Assembly: GCA_022578605.1 (NCBI GenBank)
Contig: MU394086.1
Coordinates: forward strand, 124,001 to 188,000
Origin: Camillea tinctor
Taxonomy: Eukaryota > Ascomycota > Sordariomycetes > Xylariales > Xylariaceae
Direction of reading: 5' to 3'
DNA length: 64,000 nucleotides
The notes beneath the pieces are model-generated. The model searched no databases. It was not told where the DNA came from and saw only the letters and a list, made by a program, of their open reading frames with translations. Both the position numbers and the translations under genes were made by a program. This document shows positions 51,256-64,000 of this stretch, piece after piece. Within the stretch, counting starts at the first letter, position 1. The number at the start of each line of letters is the position of its first letter.

Positions 51256-54200
51256 TTAAAGCAAATCGTATAAGTCGCGGAGCAACCCTAGCAATTGCTT
51301 TGCAAAACCTTCCCACCCAAGTTGTCTCACTGTTTCAGGGCCCTTGTTGAGCGCCAGTTGCCAATCTCTCAGAATTTCATAATTCTTTAAGACTGGATCG
51401 CCCGAAAGCCCCAAGTAAGAAAGCATTTGCCTGGCTGTTTTGAAATTGTTATCATTTTTACACCAATAAGATATCAATTCTATCGCCCTTTGTCGTTCTT
51501 GTTCCAGCCATTGCGAGTTCTGGTTTGTTTGGAAATATAATAGCGCAAGACTTAGTCTCACAGCTGCCCGCTCGAATTGATATTCCCACCTGACATCTTC
51601 CAGGCTCACGGCCTGGTCAGGTGTATCAAAGAATTCCCACATGACAATGTTTTCTCGCTTTATCTCATCCCGCGTTGAGGGCAGTGAGCTTGTAACTATC
51701 CCCTTGCACTCGTTGAGCAGCAATATTGCAATCCCAGCATTATTGAAATATATTGCTGCATCAAATGCGGAAGGATACTTCATACCCGGTGTAAGAACGT
51801 CTGGCATAGCGCCCTTTCTGAGTAGCTCCTTGAGGTTGCGGAAGCGTCTCCGTTTACATGCGCACGCAGCAATTGCAGCCGTGCCGTAGTTGCCTACTGA
51901 TGCAAGAATATTTATACTGGCACCTTTTTCGAGTAGTGTTTGGATAATACCAGCATTACTTTGTGCGCATGCAGCAATTAAAGCCGTGCCATAGTCGCCT
52001 GCTATCGCAAGTGCATTTATATCAGCGCCTTTTTCGAGTAGTGCTTGGACAATACTAGCACGACCTTGTGCGCATGCGGCAATTAGAGCAGTGCTGTAAT
52101 TGCCTACTGATGTAAGAATATTTACACTGGCACCTTTTTCGAGTAGTGTTTGGACAAGATTCTCAGGTGCTATAGCACACGCTGCAATGAGTGCAGTCCC
52201 GTAATCACCCTCGCTCGCCACCTGGTTAATTTCTGCACCACGACGTAAGAGTAGAGTCATGATTTCATCAGCGCCTTCAGCCTTGTTTGCCACAACAGCC
52301 GCAATGAGCGGTGTTCCAAAGCGGTGGAATGACTCGTGCTTAGAAGATGTCACTATCGTTCCGGAACCTTTAGTCAGCTCAAAATTGACATCAGCGCCAT
52401 TTTTGATTAGGAATTCGACGATCCGTGGTTGATAAAGTACATTGACAACAGACACTTCAAGGTTACGTAGATATTCCCAGAGCACTGTGGTTATTAATGT
52501 TTGTTGTATGTCAAAACTGTCTTCGGATACGCAAAGAAACTCATACTCTAAAGGCTCATTTATGTCGAAATTGTCGAATATCCAACCTGCTAGCTCGGCC
52601 TCGCCCTCGGATAGTGTGGGCTCGTTACACATATAGAGCAAAAACAAATGGGCAAGCTCCTGCTGGCATTTTGGGGGAGCAATCCGTGAATGCCTCAGAA
52701 AATTCGCAATGCCATCTGGGTCGGGCGGATCTTGCTCTATAGCATACATAAGATGCAAGTATGTGAATTGTAACTTTCGCAGGTCTTTTCCAAGGTCACC
52801 GTATTTGCGGATCTCTCTATCGTCATCGTAATTGTAATCATCAAAGGCTTTGAAGAAGGCTGAAGGTTTTCCCAGCCATAGTTCACGAAGGCCTTGTGGT
52901 GCAGATATGGCCCCCCATTCATCAATGTTGGAAGACATCGCCAGCGTGGATTTTGCTTTCGAGAGGCAGCCGGCGATAAACGCCACGCGTACATTATAAG
53001 CCAAAATTTGCGAATAAAGTATCCGCGGCTTAACAGGTGGCTCCTGTGGCTCTAGCCATTCACGCGGAGAGAAAATAAAGTCCACTTGTAGTTCTCCGAG
53101 AATCAACATGTAGTCCATTTGAATTCTTGCTAGATGGAGTAGCCAATCTTTATACCCAGGCGACGGCTCTGTTTCGAAGAACCTTTCTACGCGGGTTCGG
53201 ACTTCTTTTTCTCCCAGAATCGGTTTAACATAGAGCCTCCAGTTTTGAACAGCCTCTTTATACAGCGCATCTATCTCTGGGGTTAGCCCTTCGCTGGGAC
53301 CATAGTAAAGCAAAGTGTCTAGAAGAACCGTAGCTTCAAAGTCCCGGTAATCTGGCTCTCCTTCAAAGTAGTTTTGCACAAATTCTCGCACGGACTCGTG
53401 TGAGAAGCGCACAAGTCCACCATGTCGCATCAAGAGGAACCTCCCAGCGGTAAGCAACTGGTCAATATTGATCAAGTATTGTTGCATACGTTCTTTGACG
53501 GTGTGCTGGCTTATTGCCGCGAGGAGAAGCTGGCTTGAACTAGAGCCATTGTGGCTCTGGAGCCACTTGAAAGCGCGCATTACATACGGCTCCAATGATT
53601 GATCGGATTTGATTTCGTCAAATGTTTCGCTGTATAATCCTTGAAGGGTGGTAGGAGACTTATTCAATGCAGACTCAATATTAGGAGCAGCAAGGGGGAG
53701 AATTTGGTCCAGATAGTGAACTGCGTATTGAAACCTGCCAAGGACCTGTTAGCTGGCCTCCTCCGCAAAGTATTACCACAGCTTGAGATACTAATGATAC
53801 GTACGATGACTTGCTATTCTTTAGGACGGTGGCCCCAATTTTGTGGAGCAAGTCTGGTGGGTGTTTAGATCCCTCGAGACGCTTCTTGATAAATTTTATG
53901 ATGTCGTCCTTGTTGTTGCCTTCGTTGGATATATCGATATTCGGGACATGGCATAATGTTTCTCTGATACTAGGAAGGTCTCGACTTGAGATGATGATTC
54001 GGACTTTTTGGCCCAACGGTCTCTTAATTTCTGTAAAGGTTTCAAGGAGTTTTTCGATCGAAGTTGTGTCGCACTCATCCAAAGCATCCAGGATCAGCCA
54101 GGCTTCTTTATAACAGCTGATGGCAGCTTCGAGCATGGCGAGGTAATCATGAGGGTGCAGTTCTCGAGAGGCTGCGCCTTCAGGGCTTTTATCTTTATAG

Positions 54201-56054
54201 AGTTTGCAAATCTTGTCAGGTAGATAACCCAATGGTTCTGCCAGCTGCCTGATAAGACTGGAGAGGATGTGAATGTGCTTGGACCGTTCAGGCAGACCAT
54301 GAATGCAGTAGAAGAATGTTACTCGTGTCTTCCCTTCCTGACCACAGCCATTTAGAGCACCATCACCCCTTTGTTCGTGGAGCGCGTCAACGATTCTGCT
54401 GATTAATTTGGTCTTTCCTGCTCCCACTGTAATCGTGATTAGTTTCGTACTAGGAATCCTTGAAGTAGCTACCTACTGATGCCGTGAATCCATAGGAAAC
54501 CTTGATTACTAGCAGTTTTTAAACCCTGGAACTCAGGCCGCTCGAAGACCCAATCCCCAGTGTCAGGACTACGTCCGTGTTTGGCTGACTCATGATGATC
54601 GACATAAGGAAGGGGAGACAGCCATGTAAGAATTTTCATACGCTCTTCCTCTTTGACAGGAACTAGGTTACTATTCCGGCGACCTTCAAGAGTATATTCA
54701 TTGTCTGCAAGCTTATTTACGACAAATGTTTTGTCCAATATCTCTATTACCAATATTAGCCATGTATACACCAAAGTATCGTCGAAATTTCACTTCACAC
54801 ACGGGATGCCATATCAATCATCTCCCAAAGTTGATGGCGGACTTTTTTGTATCCGGGATCTTCCTCCCCTGAAAAACGACACATATTCATGTGATTCTTG
54901 TTGATTGTTTCAGTGCTTTCCCTGCCCGGATTACCAATGGATGCTGACCAAGGCTCTACCACCTAAATTGAAAATTCGATTAGTCGATGTAGATATCAAC
55001 GTGGATTCACAATACTTGCCCTGCCGTTGAGGCCTGTGATGCCTACAAAGCCCTTAGACTCATGAAAATTGTGAATCAGAATATGCTGTTGTGCGATTAT
55101 TGTTCCAAAGTTCCTCTCGAGCTGCATTAGCTCTTCTCCATTGGCCTCGAGCGACTTGATATTCTTTCGATTGACGTCGAAAAGGGCGGCGGACGCAACA
55201 GCACTTGCGATCTTCCCCCAACCAGCAAAGTCGCTTCCCCGATGAGGGGTTCCAAGAAAGACCAAGCCAATCGTGCTTTTCTCAATGAAAGGTAGATTTG
55301 GCATTTGTTCAAAACGTTTGGAATCCAAGAGAGCCTGGTTTCAAATGAGTCTCCCGAGAAAAAGCTATCATTTGGTGCGATGTCGAATTACCTGTTTCAC
55401 TATGATACCTAAAAGTGGCGATCATTAGTACATTAAGGAACTGATACAATCATTAGGGCACTTTAGCTACTAGTATATGATATGTAACTTACCTCCAAGT
55501 GAATGCATCACAAAAATTAGAGGTCTCTCACGCTGTGAAGTACACATAGAATGTTAGGGTGGTCACCGAAAAAGTAAATACGAACGGGCCTCACATTCTT
55601 AATTCTCACTCTGTCTAGAGCCTTAAGGAGGTCATTTGCATGAGTGTAGAAAGAGTTCTGGTTGGCAGCTTTGAAGAAGCCGTTGATCACTTTGGAGTCA
55701 TATCCCCACGTCATGATCCTTGCAGATGGGCAGTCGTTCGGGAGGATTGTTTCAGGCCAGAATATCACACTCCGTGTCTCCGGGGGTGTTTCTGCTAGTT
55801 CCGGCGCGCGTCTGGAGAATATTCGTTTCAATGAAGACTTTTTGGCGGGATTTCTGGCATTCGACGTGTAGGTCCATGTTCGTTTCGGGTGGCCTTGTAA
55901 GCCATGGACGAAGACGATGCTGAGGGTCGTCGAGATTAATCAGAAATATGGTCGGCAATCATTGAAGCAAGGATACATACTCAGCAACGCATTTCTTGTC
56001 ATCATCTGGTTCATATAGAATGGTGATGTCGGTATCGATGACCCTCTTGCGCAT
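51256..56054 (-). CDS. Fungal NLR: SesB-like hydrolase - NACHT - ankyrin repeat protein, 9 exons, 1432 aa
   Basis: Fungal NLRs are intracellular sensors, some of which control heterokaryon incompatibility and cell death. Exons: 56054-55981, 55919-55595, 55532-55493, 55408-55392, 55334-55020, 54962-54803, 54743-54477, 54426-53805, 53734-51256; total 4299 nt, 1433 codons, every junction in phase. The N-terminus is an alpha/beta-hydrolase of SesB type: DIVFVHGLQGHPKRTW (25-40), nucleophile motif VMHSLGG (Ser144), then GLVFLGTPHRGSDF. The NACHT has Walker A GIMGAGKT (398-405) and Walker B LILDALDEC (510-518), with IIISSRDLP beyond. A helical region leads to ankyrin repeats (~1040-1290), some nearly identical at 35 aa, and a ~140-residue tail. 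The intron at 55019-54963 is GC-AG. No stops or frameshifts break it, although transposon relics lie just upstream. The hydrolase label is homology by eye; the effector mechanism is unknown. Confidence 0.88.
51890..52215 (-). repeat. 105-nt tandem repeats encoding near-identical ankyrin units
   Basis: The plus-strand block CCTTTTTCGAGTAGTG recurs at exact 105-nt steps (about 51923, 52028 and 52133). The first and third units are more alike than either is to the middle one: 51891 and 52101 both begin TGCCTACTGATG. Each encodes 35 residues of the form TALIAACAQ...LLEKGA. High identity between units points to recent duplication or conversion. Confidence 0.85.
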
Positions 56055-57528
56055 TTTAGACCCCGTTAAGGAAAATCCCCCAGAATTGGGGCAGATACCA
56101 TCCGGAAGCCGAAGAATATCTCGCAACTTGACTTTGTTGTGTCAAGCTTGATAGCTTTTATGTCGCGGTTATGGTTGATCTTGTACGCAGTATCGCCCCG
56201 GGGATCAATCTCAGCTATAAAGGAGATCGTCGAGCCGTACTCTTCTCAGTCTACTGTGCGATACTACTACTCTTTATACCATGGCACCATTGGGCAGGAG
56301 AGTTAAGGCCTTGCACCCAACAGACGATTGCCGCATCCCCTCTAGGATTAAAATGCAACGGTCGCCGCGCACACAACTACTGCCCCATTGCAGCAAAGTT
56401 GGGGGCCGTTAGCGACCTCCTGCACACCTCCGAATGTTGGCGTTTATCCCATTGCCTTTTATTTAGAGAGGGGTACTGTTGAGGGCAATTAGAATATCGC
56501 TAACAGCGGCTTTTGTTTTTTTCCCTTGGAAAAAAAAATGAAAGAAAAGACTATTATATATTATATACATGGAGTCGGCGACCAGGTGGCTGTATACCAG
56601 CGCCGATGCGGCGGAAATGAACATTTATTGCCGACCTTATTCCTTCAGCTGTGATATTGGCAAAGAAGACCACAACCTTGCTACATCAACGGCGCGTACT
56701 GGCAACCCAATGGCAAAAGGATATTACAATTTCGGTGGGGACAGCCGTGAAATCTATCATCAGCTAAACTGAATACTAAAAGTCCTACGGTATATGAGCT
56801 GCCTCGCGCTGGCTTCTGGATCCTACTCTTGCCGCCCTTCTTCCTACCACCCCTTATGTTCCTTAAATACCCCATCATTTTATTTAAACCAATAACTTCA
56901 GTCGTCGTTATCGTAAGCACTTATGCATGCATGAATTTGCGGTAGGCTGGCCACTCTAATGAGAGGATGGGTAACATAGCGGCCAAACTCGTGACGAAAA
57001 GATTTTCCTACGCTTTTGATTGATCGCCTTTCCGTGGGGTGTCATGTATTGCAACGTAATGTGTATATCGAGGATGTAGAGGGGAAACTAAGTATACTAG
57101 ATCTACTACATAGTACATGGACCCTCCTAACTACACTCATTCCTTTATGGCTCTATATCCACCAACAGACGAGATACCGTACGAGTATTTGCAATGGCTT
57201 ACTGACCTAGGTATAAATGCTGTTATTAACAAGCTTTATAACGCATCTATATACATCTAATTTACCATATTACAGTCATATATTATATGCAGGTAAAACA
57301 ACAAATATTAAAATGTAACTACCTAGGTACCTAGCTGGGTATTTATAAACGTGATAGGATTAGCAAGAGCTAGTTACCCCCAAAAACCTAACATCATAGC
57401 ATTTATTTTTAAAGCACCGTCGAAGAGGAATCGCCATATCTAAGTTACGAATGCTAATTCTGACCGAGACTTATGCCAGAAGTACTCAAATATACCTCCC
57501 TGAGAAAATATTACAAAGACCGTGATGT
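56055..57528. other. NLR upstream region
   Basis: This region should contain the NLR promoter. It becomes AT-richer toward the right. A 67-codon ATG frame at 56569-56772 points the other way and has no recognisable family. TACCTAGGTA occurs at 57320-57329. No gene is supported. Confidence 0.6.
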
Positions 57529-57659
57529 GGTTACGTCCCAGCCAGGGATTGGCTGGAGAGTAACTATATAATACAGAATTGGGGCACAATGACCATTCGG
57601 TCATTATGAGAATCTTTTGTCTCATGGTGCAACGGGGTTGCCCACACCCAGTCGTAACA
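57529..57659 (-). mobile_element. Solo LTR, minus orientation, with GATGT target duplication
   Basis: Read on the minus strand the segment starts TGTTACGAC and ends GACGTAACC. It aligns by eye with the two LTRs just to its right, through GGCAAC-CCGTT, CATGAG, AAAAG-TTCTC-TAATGAC, TATTATATAGTTACT and GACGTAAC. The 5 bases on each side are GATGT (57524-57528 and 57660-57664), a typical LTR-element target duplication. No internal region remains. Confidence 0.7.
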
Positions 57660-57665
57660 GATGTC

Positions 57666-57787
57666 TGTTATAACAACGTATTAGGCAACGCCGTTATACT
57701 ATGAGGCCAAAAGGTTCTCTTAATGACTAAGTGGTTATTGGATCTTAATTTTATATTATATAGTTACTTTAATCTTAAGACGTAACA
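57666..57787 (+). repeat. Left 122-bp LTR
   Basis: Begins TGTTATAAC and ends GACGTAACA, with TGTTA/TAACA terminal inverted bases. It matches 58200-58321 at roughly 89 percent by eye. Confidence 0.8.
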
Positions 57788-58199
57788 CTATACCTTTTTT
57801 TTAAGAGGCATGTTTTTATGCCTTGCTATACTTCGCATTAAAGGGTAGCTTTTGCATAGTTGCGCTATAAGGTAAATAAGGTTTTATATTTACGCTAGTA
57901 TAATATAAAGAATCTTTAAAAGCTACGCTTTATTATTGTTAAAGCTGCTGAAAGGTGGTCCAGATGATCCCAGAAAAGATGATGTGTATTGGAAAGGGAG
58001 AGACTAGGCTAAGGCTATGATGAATAAGTAATTTAGGGTGCTTCTCCCGAAGTTCACCCACAGCCCCACACTGCTTAATAGTTAGAAATAATTACGTGCG
58101 GCAGTGTAAGTTAAATATTACCGTTATATTGTTAAAAAACTTGTAGCAAGTAAAAAATTCAAACTATACGTATTTAAGCATTAAGGTACTTAGTTATTA

Positions 58200-58321
58200 T
58201 GTTACAACAACGTATTAAGCAACGCCGTTATACTATAAGGCTAAAAGGTTTTCTTAATAACTAAGTGGTTATTAGATCCTAATTCCATATTATATAGTTA
58301 CTCTAATCTTAGGACGTAATA
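58200..58321 (+). repeat. Right 122-bp LTR
   Basis: Begins TGTTACAAC and ends GACGTAATA. It has the same length as the left copy, and the differences are transitions only, as expected of RIP-type decay. Confidence 0.8.
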
Positions 58322-59029
58322 ATGTTTACAAAAGTAGAAGCAAGGGTTTCAATTTGTGTTATGTATTCTGTAAAGTATGCTCACTTAGATTAATATATTG
58401 ATATATATTCTTTTATAAAAAAAAAGGAGAGGGGGGTCGGGAGGTTTGTAGTTGTATATCATCCTACGAGGAGGGTGATGTCACAGGGGCTTAGCAAGTG
58501 CTTCAGTAATCGCTATGTTGTTCTTGTGTGAGAAATGAGGAAACTAGAACTACAACTACATACCTATGGATTTCATTATCACACATAGGTTATATGGAAC
58601 ACTTTCCCTGTTCTATCTACTTCTGGTATCATCTACCATTTTTCTTTCTTTCTGGCCTGGTCGATAAGGACCTGTTAGTCATTATGCCTCAATTCTGTAC
58701 TTTTTATGTTACATTCCTAGTGATGACCTAATAACACCCCTTTTTATACAAATAACCTGTCTAGTTATTCATATGAAACGTAAAAAAAAAGAAAAGAAAA
58801 GAAAAAAAAAACCCCCAACCTAGCCCTTGATAGGCGAAGATAGGGGCTTAATCGATTTAAGCACTCATAAAACCTTCTTTTTGTGCGAGACCAAATATCT
58901 ATGGTAAAGCAACTTAAATCTCATGCTGTATTGGGATTTGCACCAAAATAAAACGCATTCGTATTCCCTTAACTTAAGCGTAGTTTTATACATAGATACT
59001 TAAAGTGTAGCCTTTATAAATAATAATTG
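58322..59029. other. Spacer between the LTR element and the Tc1-mariner relic
   Basis: AT-rich spacer with poly-A around 58785-58812. I see no gene in it. Confidence 0.6.
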
Positions 59030-59031
59030 TA

Positions 59032-60958
59032 AGTTAATAGCACTAATTACGAACTACTTTAGTTACAATTTACCCATTTACGCAAACTTATACGACTTAA
59101 CTTATAATTATTAATTTTACTTTTTTTAATTATTAATAAGTTAAATTGAATTTTAACTTAATTTTTAAATTGTTAAAATTTATTGTTATTACTATGCTAA
59201 TTTTTACAATTTAATTGCATGCTATAAAGGTAATATTAACTACGTTGCGTAGCACTTTTTTTTAAAAAGCTTTTAAAAACTATTATATTAACTATGCTTA
59301 TTTAAAACGCTATATTTTTAATATATTAACTTGTAATAAAGTTTATAAAAAGCTTTAAAAGCTATTTTATACTTAAAAGGCTTATTTAGTTAAATAAATT
59401 TTTATTTAAAGCTAAATAAGCTTTACGCTGCTATTAAATCGATTTTAACTTTATATTTAGCATATTTTTTAACTTAATAATAATGTTAATACGCTTAAAA
59501 AATAGTAATATAAGCGCTTTTTATTGCGTTATTTACATTTTAAAACTATTAAAGCTTAATTTATTAATTATAAACGTTATAATAGCATGTTTTTTATTAA
59601 TATAAACGCATTTTTTAATTAATTTAACTTTTTTTTAATACGAAATATTTTTTTTTAATATATATAAAATGCAAATAAGTTAAAAATTATAAAAAATATT
59701 AATAATAACGGCATTATATTTAATAATAAGTATTAAAAGTAATATATTGTAAAATTTACTTTTAATTAAACTTAAACGTTAATTTTAAAGTGTATTAATA
59801 ATAATAAAAAGTTTTTAAATCTTTTTATTATATATGTTAAAAAAAATGTATAACAATAATAATTTTTAAATAACAATAATATTAATTTTATAAAATAGCA
59901 TTTTACTACGTTTTTAAATAAATAAACTAATAACAAAATTGCATTAAAATAGTTATAAAAAGTGTTTATACTTAAAAATAAACTTAATAATTTTAATTAA
60001 TAAAAACTTTTAATTTTTAATAGCTATAGTAGCTATATTATTATAAAATTTATGTAAAAATATTATATTAATAAAATATAAATGCTTTTTATGCTAATAT
60101 ATATATTTTACGTTTTTTAACTATTTAATTTAGCTGTTTTTTTATTTTTTAAGCAATGTTATTATTAAAAGTTTTAAATAATGTGTTATTAAATAATAAA
60201 CATTAATTTAAAAAAAAAGTTTTTTAAAGCTTATATTAACGTAAAAAAAAAAGCTATTATAAAAAAAAATATTATAGTTAATTAAAAATTAAGTAAAATA
60301 GTTTTTTGCAACCGTTAAAAACTATTTTATAGTAAATTTGTAACTTTAAACAAATTTACAGCTAAAAAAGTACTTTTTATAGTAATTAAACTTATATTAT
60401 TATTAAATTTTATAAAAATAATAGCTTTTATAGTAATTTTAATATTTTATAGTTTAAAAAATATAAATAAATTAGCTTAAAATTTAATAAAAATTAAGCT
60501 AATATTTATAATATTAACGGTTTAAATTTTTTTTAAAAAGTTAAGTAAAGCTTTTAATAATAAAACTATTAATTTTACAATAATAAAAATATAAAAAAAC
60601 TATTTAATAGTAGCATTAAATAAAGTAACATTAAAAAAGTGTAAATAAGTTATATTAAATTTAAATAACACTTTTATAAATATTAAAGCTATTTAAAAAA
60701 AAAAGCTTACATTATAGTTATAAAACGTAAATAATATAAAATAATAAATATAAAAAGTTAATAAAAACATTAATAAATTAAAGTTTAAAAAAAGTATATT
60801 TGTTTAAAAGTATATTAAAGTTTATAACTTCAATTTGTGTAGTAATTAGTTTAAAAATAGCTAAAAAATAAGTAGTTAAATGTAATATAAATAAATTGAA
60901 ATAGCTTTAAATTTAGGTAGTTCGTAACTAAGGTGGTTCGTAACTAGTGCTGTTGACT
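59032..60958. mobile_element. RIP-destroyed Tc1/mariner element of Fot1/pogo size, 1927 bp
   Basis: The left end (AGTTAATAGCACTAATTACG) and the reverse complement of the right end (AGTCAACAGCACTAGTTACG) form terminal inverted repeats traceable for about 45 bp. Each is bounded by TA (59030-59031 and 60959-60960), the target duplication of the Tc1/mariner group. The AGTCAA start and a length near 1.93 kb fit Fot1-like elements. Within each end a 16-base motif (TTAGTTACGAACTACC on the right) occurs twice. The interior is overwhelmingly A+T with no usable frame, so the transposase is lost. Differences between the ends include CpA to TpA changes (GTCAACAG to GTTAATAG), the preferred RIP change. 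Orientation cannot be told. Confidence 0.82.
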
Positions 60959-60960
60959 TA

Positions 60961-61683
60961 TCGTGAGGGAGATGATCCTCTCGAGTCTCCAGGTCTAATC
61001 ACGATTTAGAAAGTAGTATTCCGTGAACATAAACCAAACATATTTATCTATCCATCGATTCCTTCTCTTTCATTCTGCTAGCTAGATATATTTCGGCTTT
61101 CTTCCCATCTACTGTGCTACCTTTATCTTCTGTTACGAGGGACCACGTGAGTGCCTAGGTAATCAATACGTCGTGCGAGGACCTCGCCTCAACCTAGACC
61201 ACAACTAAGATGTCGCTGTTACCTATATACAGAAACCTTCTTCCTTCCTAGCCCCTGACATCTTCTGTCTATCTTACAAAGTAAAGTAGCGTATATACCT
61301 GATAAAAAACTGCTATACTTATGAAACCACACTAGGATTACGTTGTGAGAAGTAGTTTGAAATGAGCACCAACTTAAGCTGTCATCTTTATTCTATTCGA
61401 GTTCATATGTTTCCTAAGAATTACTGAGAACAACAAGAGAGTCATCCCAGAACGTATCACTGATTTCTTTTTGAATTTCACCTGATGAAATAGTTTGAGC
61501 AGTTCATGTTCATCTCATTACCACGTCCCAGCATACAAAATGACGTATATGTTCGGAGGCCGTTTCACAGTATTCATCAATAGTTTAAATACACCAATGC
61601 TCAAACCTAGCCCAGAACGCCTGTCTCGTCTTTTTTTACTACTAGGTCAACAATTCCATATACTCATTACGTCAGAATAAGCC
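60961..61683. other. Intergenic region downstream of MCM3
   Basis: Base composition returns to normal immediately after the transposon's right end. The stretch holds the MCM3 3' UTR. I see no gene. Confidence 0.65.

Positions 61684-64000
<2,317 letters not shown>

Larger units (their letters stand above)
57666..58321 (+). mobile_element. 656-bp non-autonomous LTR element (TRIM-like): LTR - 412 bp - LTR
   Basis: Two direct 122-bp repeats (57666-57787 and 58200-58321) both begin TGTTA. The left ends TAACA and the right TAATA. They differ at about 13 sites, all transitions. The flanking pentamers are ATGTC (57661-57665) and ATGTT (58322-58326), a target duplication with one C-to-T change. The 412-bp interior has no open frame of note, and I see no clear primer-binding site or polypurine tract. 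The structure fits a terminal-repeat retrotransposon in miniature, or a full element with a large internal deletion. Confidence 0.78.

Noticed and set aside
56569..56772. 67-codon frame divergent from the NLR
   Set aside because: It is short, with no family match and no promoter or splice evidence.

Overview
The window is genomic DNA from a filamentous ascomycete. It has short 50-155 nt GT-AG introns, long T- and C-rich intergenic tracts, RIP-like AT-rich transposon relics, and a CreA/Cre1 protein whose N-terminus resembles those of Sordariomycetes. The species cannot be named from this sequence. I reconstructed seven protein-coding genes by joining exons. Six are complete, and every complete spliced model keeps its frame and has a length divisible by three.

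Layout, left to right. 90-2907 (-): RBR-type E3 ubiquitin ligase. 7706-11287 (+): large DUF676/ROG1-like serine esterase. 11288-28452: a 17 kb region with no gene I can support, holding microsatellites and an assembly gap at 26092-26101. 28453-29724 (-): carbon catabolite repressor CreA/Cre1. 29725-39265: a second, 9.5 kb desert upstream of cre1. 39266-41024 (+): RecA/Rad51-paralogue ATPase, Rad55-like. 41025-48390: another gene-poor stretch. 48391-49922 (+): BTB/POZ-bromodomain fusion protein. 51256-56054 (-): nine-exon fungal NLR with an N-terminal SesB-like hydrolase domain, a NACHT domain and ankyrin repeats. 57529-60958: transposon cluster, comprising a solo LTR, a 656 bp LTR-internal-LTR element with a 5 bp target duplication, and a 1.93 kb Fot1/pogo-sized Tc1-mariner element destroyed by C-to-T decay. 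61684-64000 (-): MCM3, with its 5' end beyond the window.

The genes do not form a cluster or operon. Most are core nuclear functions: ubiquitin transfer, lipid metabolism, glucose repression, recombinational repair, chromatin reading and replication licensing. The exception is 51-61 kb, where an NLR and three mobile-element relics lie between two core genes, BTB-bromodomain and MCM3. It looks like an accessory island. The most interesting observations are that island, the bromodomain lacking its acetyl-lysine-binding asparagine, two GC-AG introns, and a palindrome (TACCTAGGTA) repeated in intergenic DNA.
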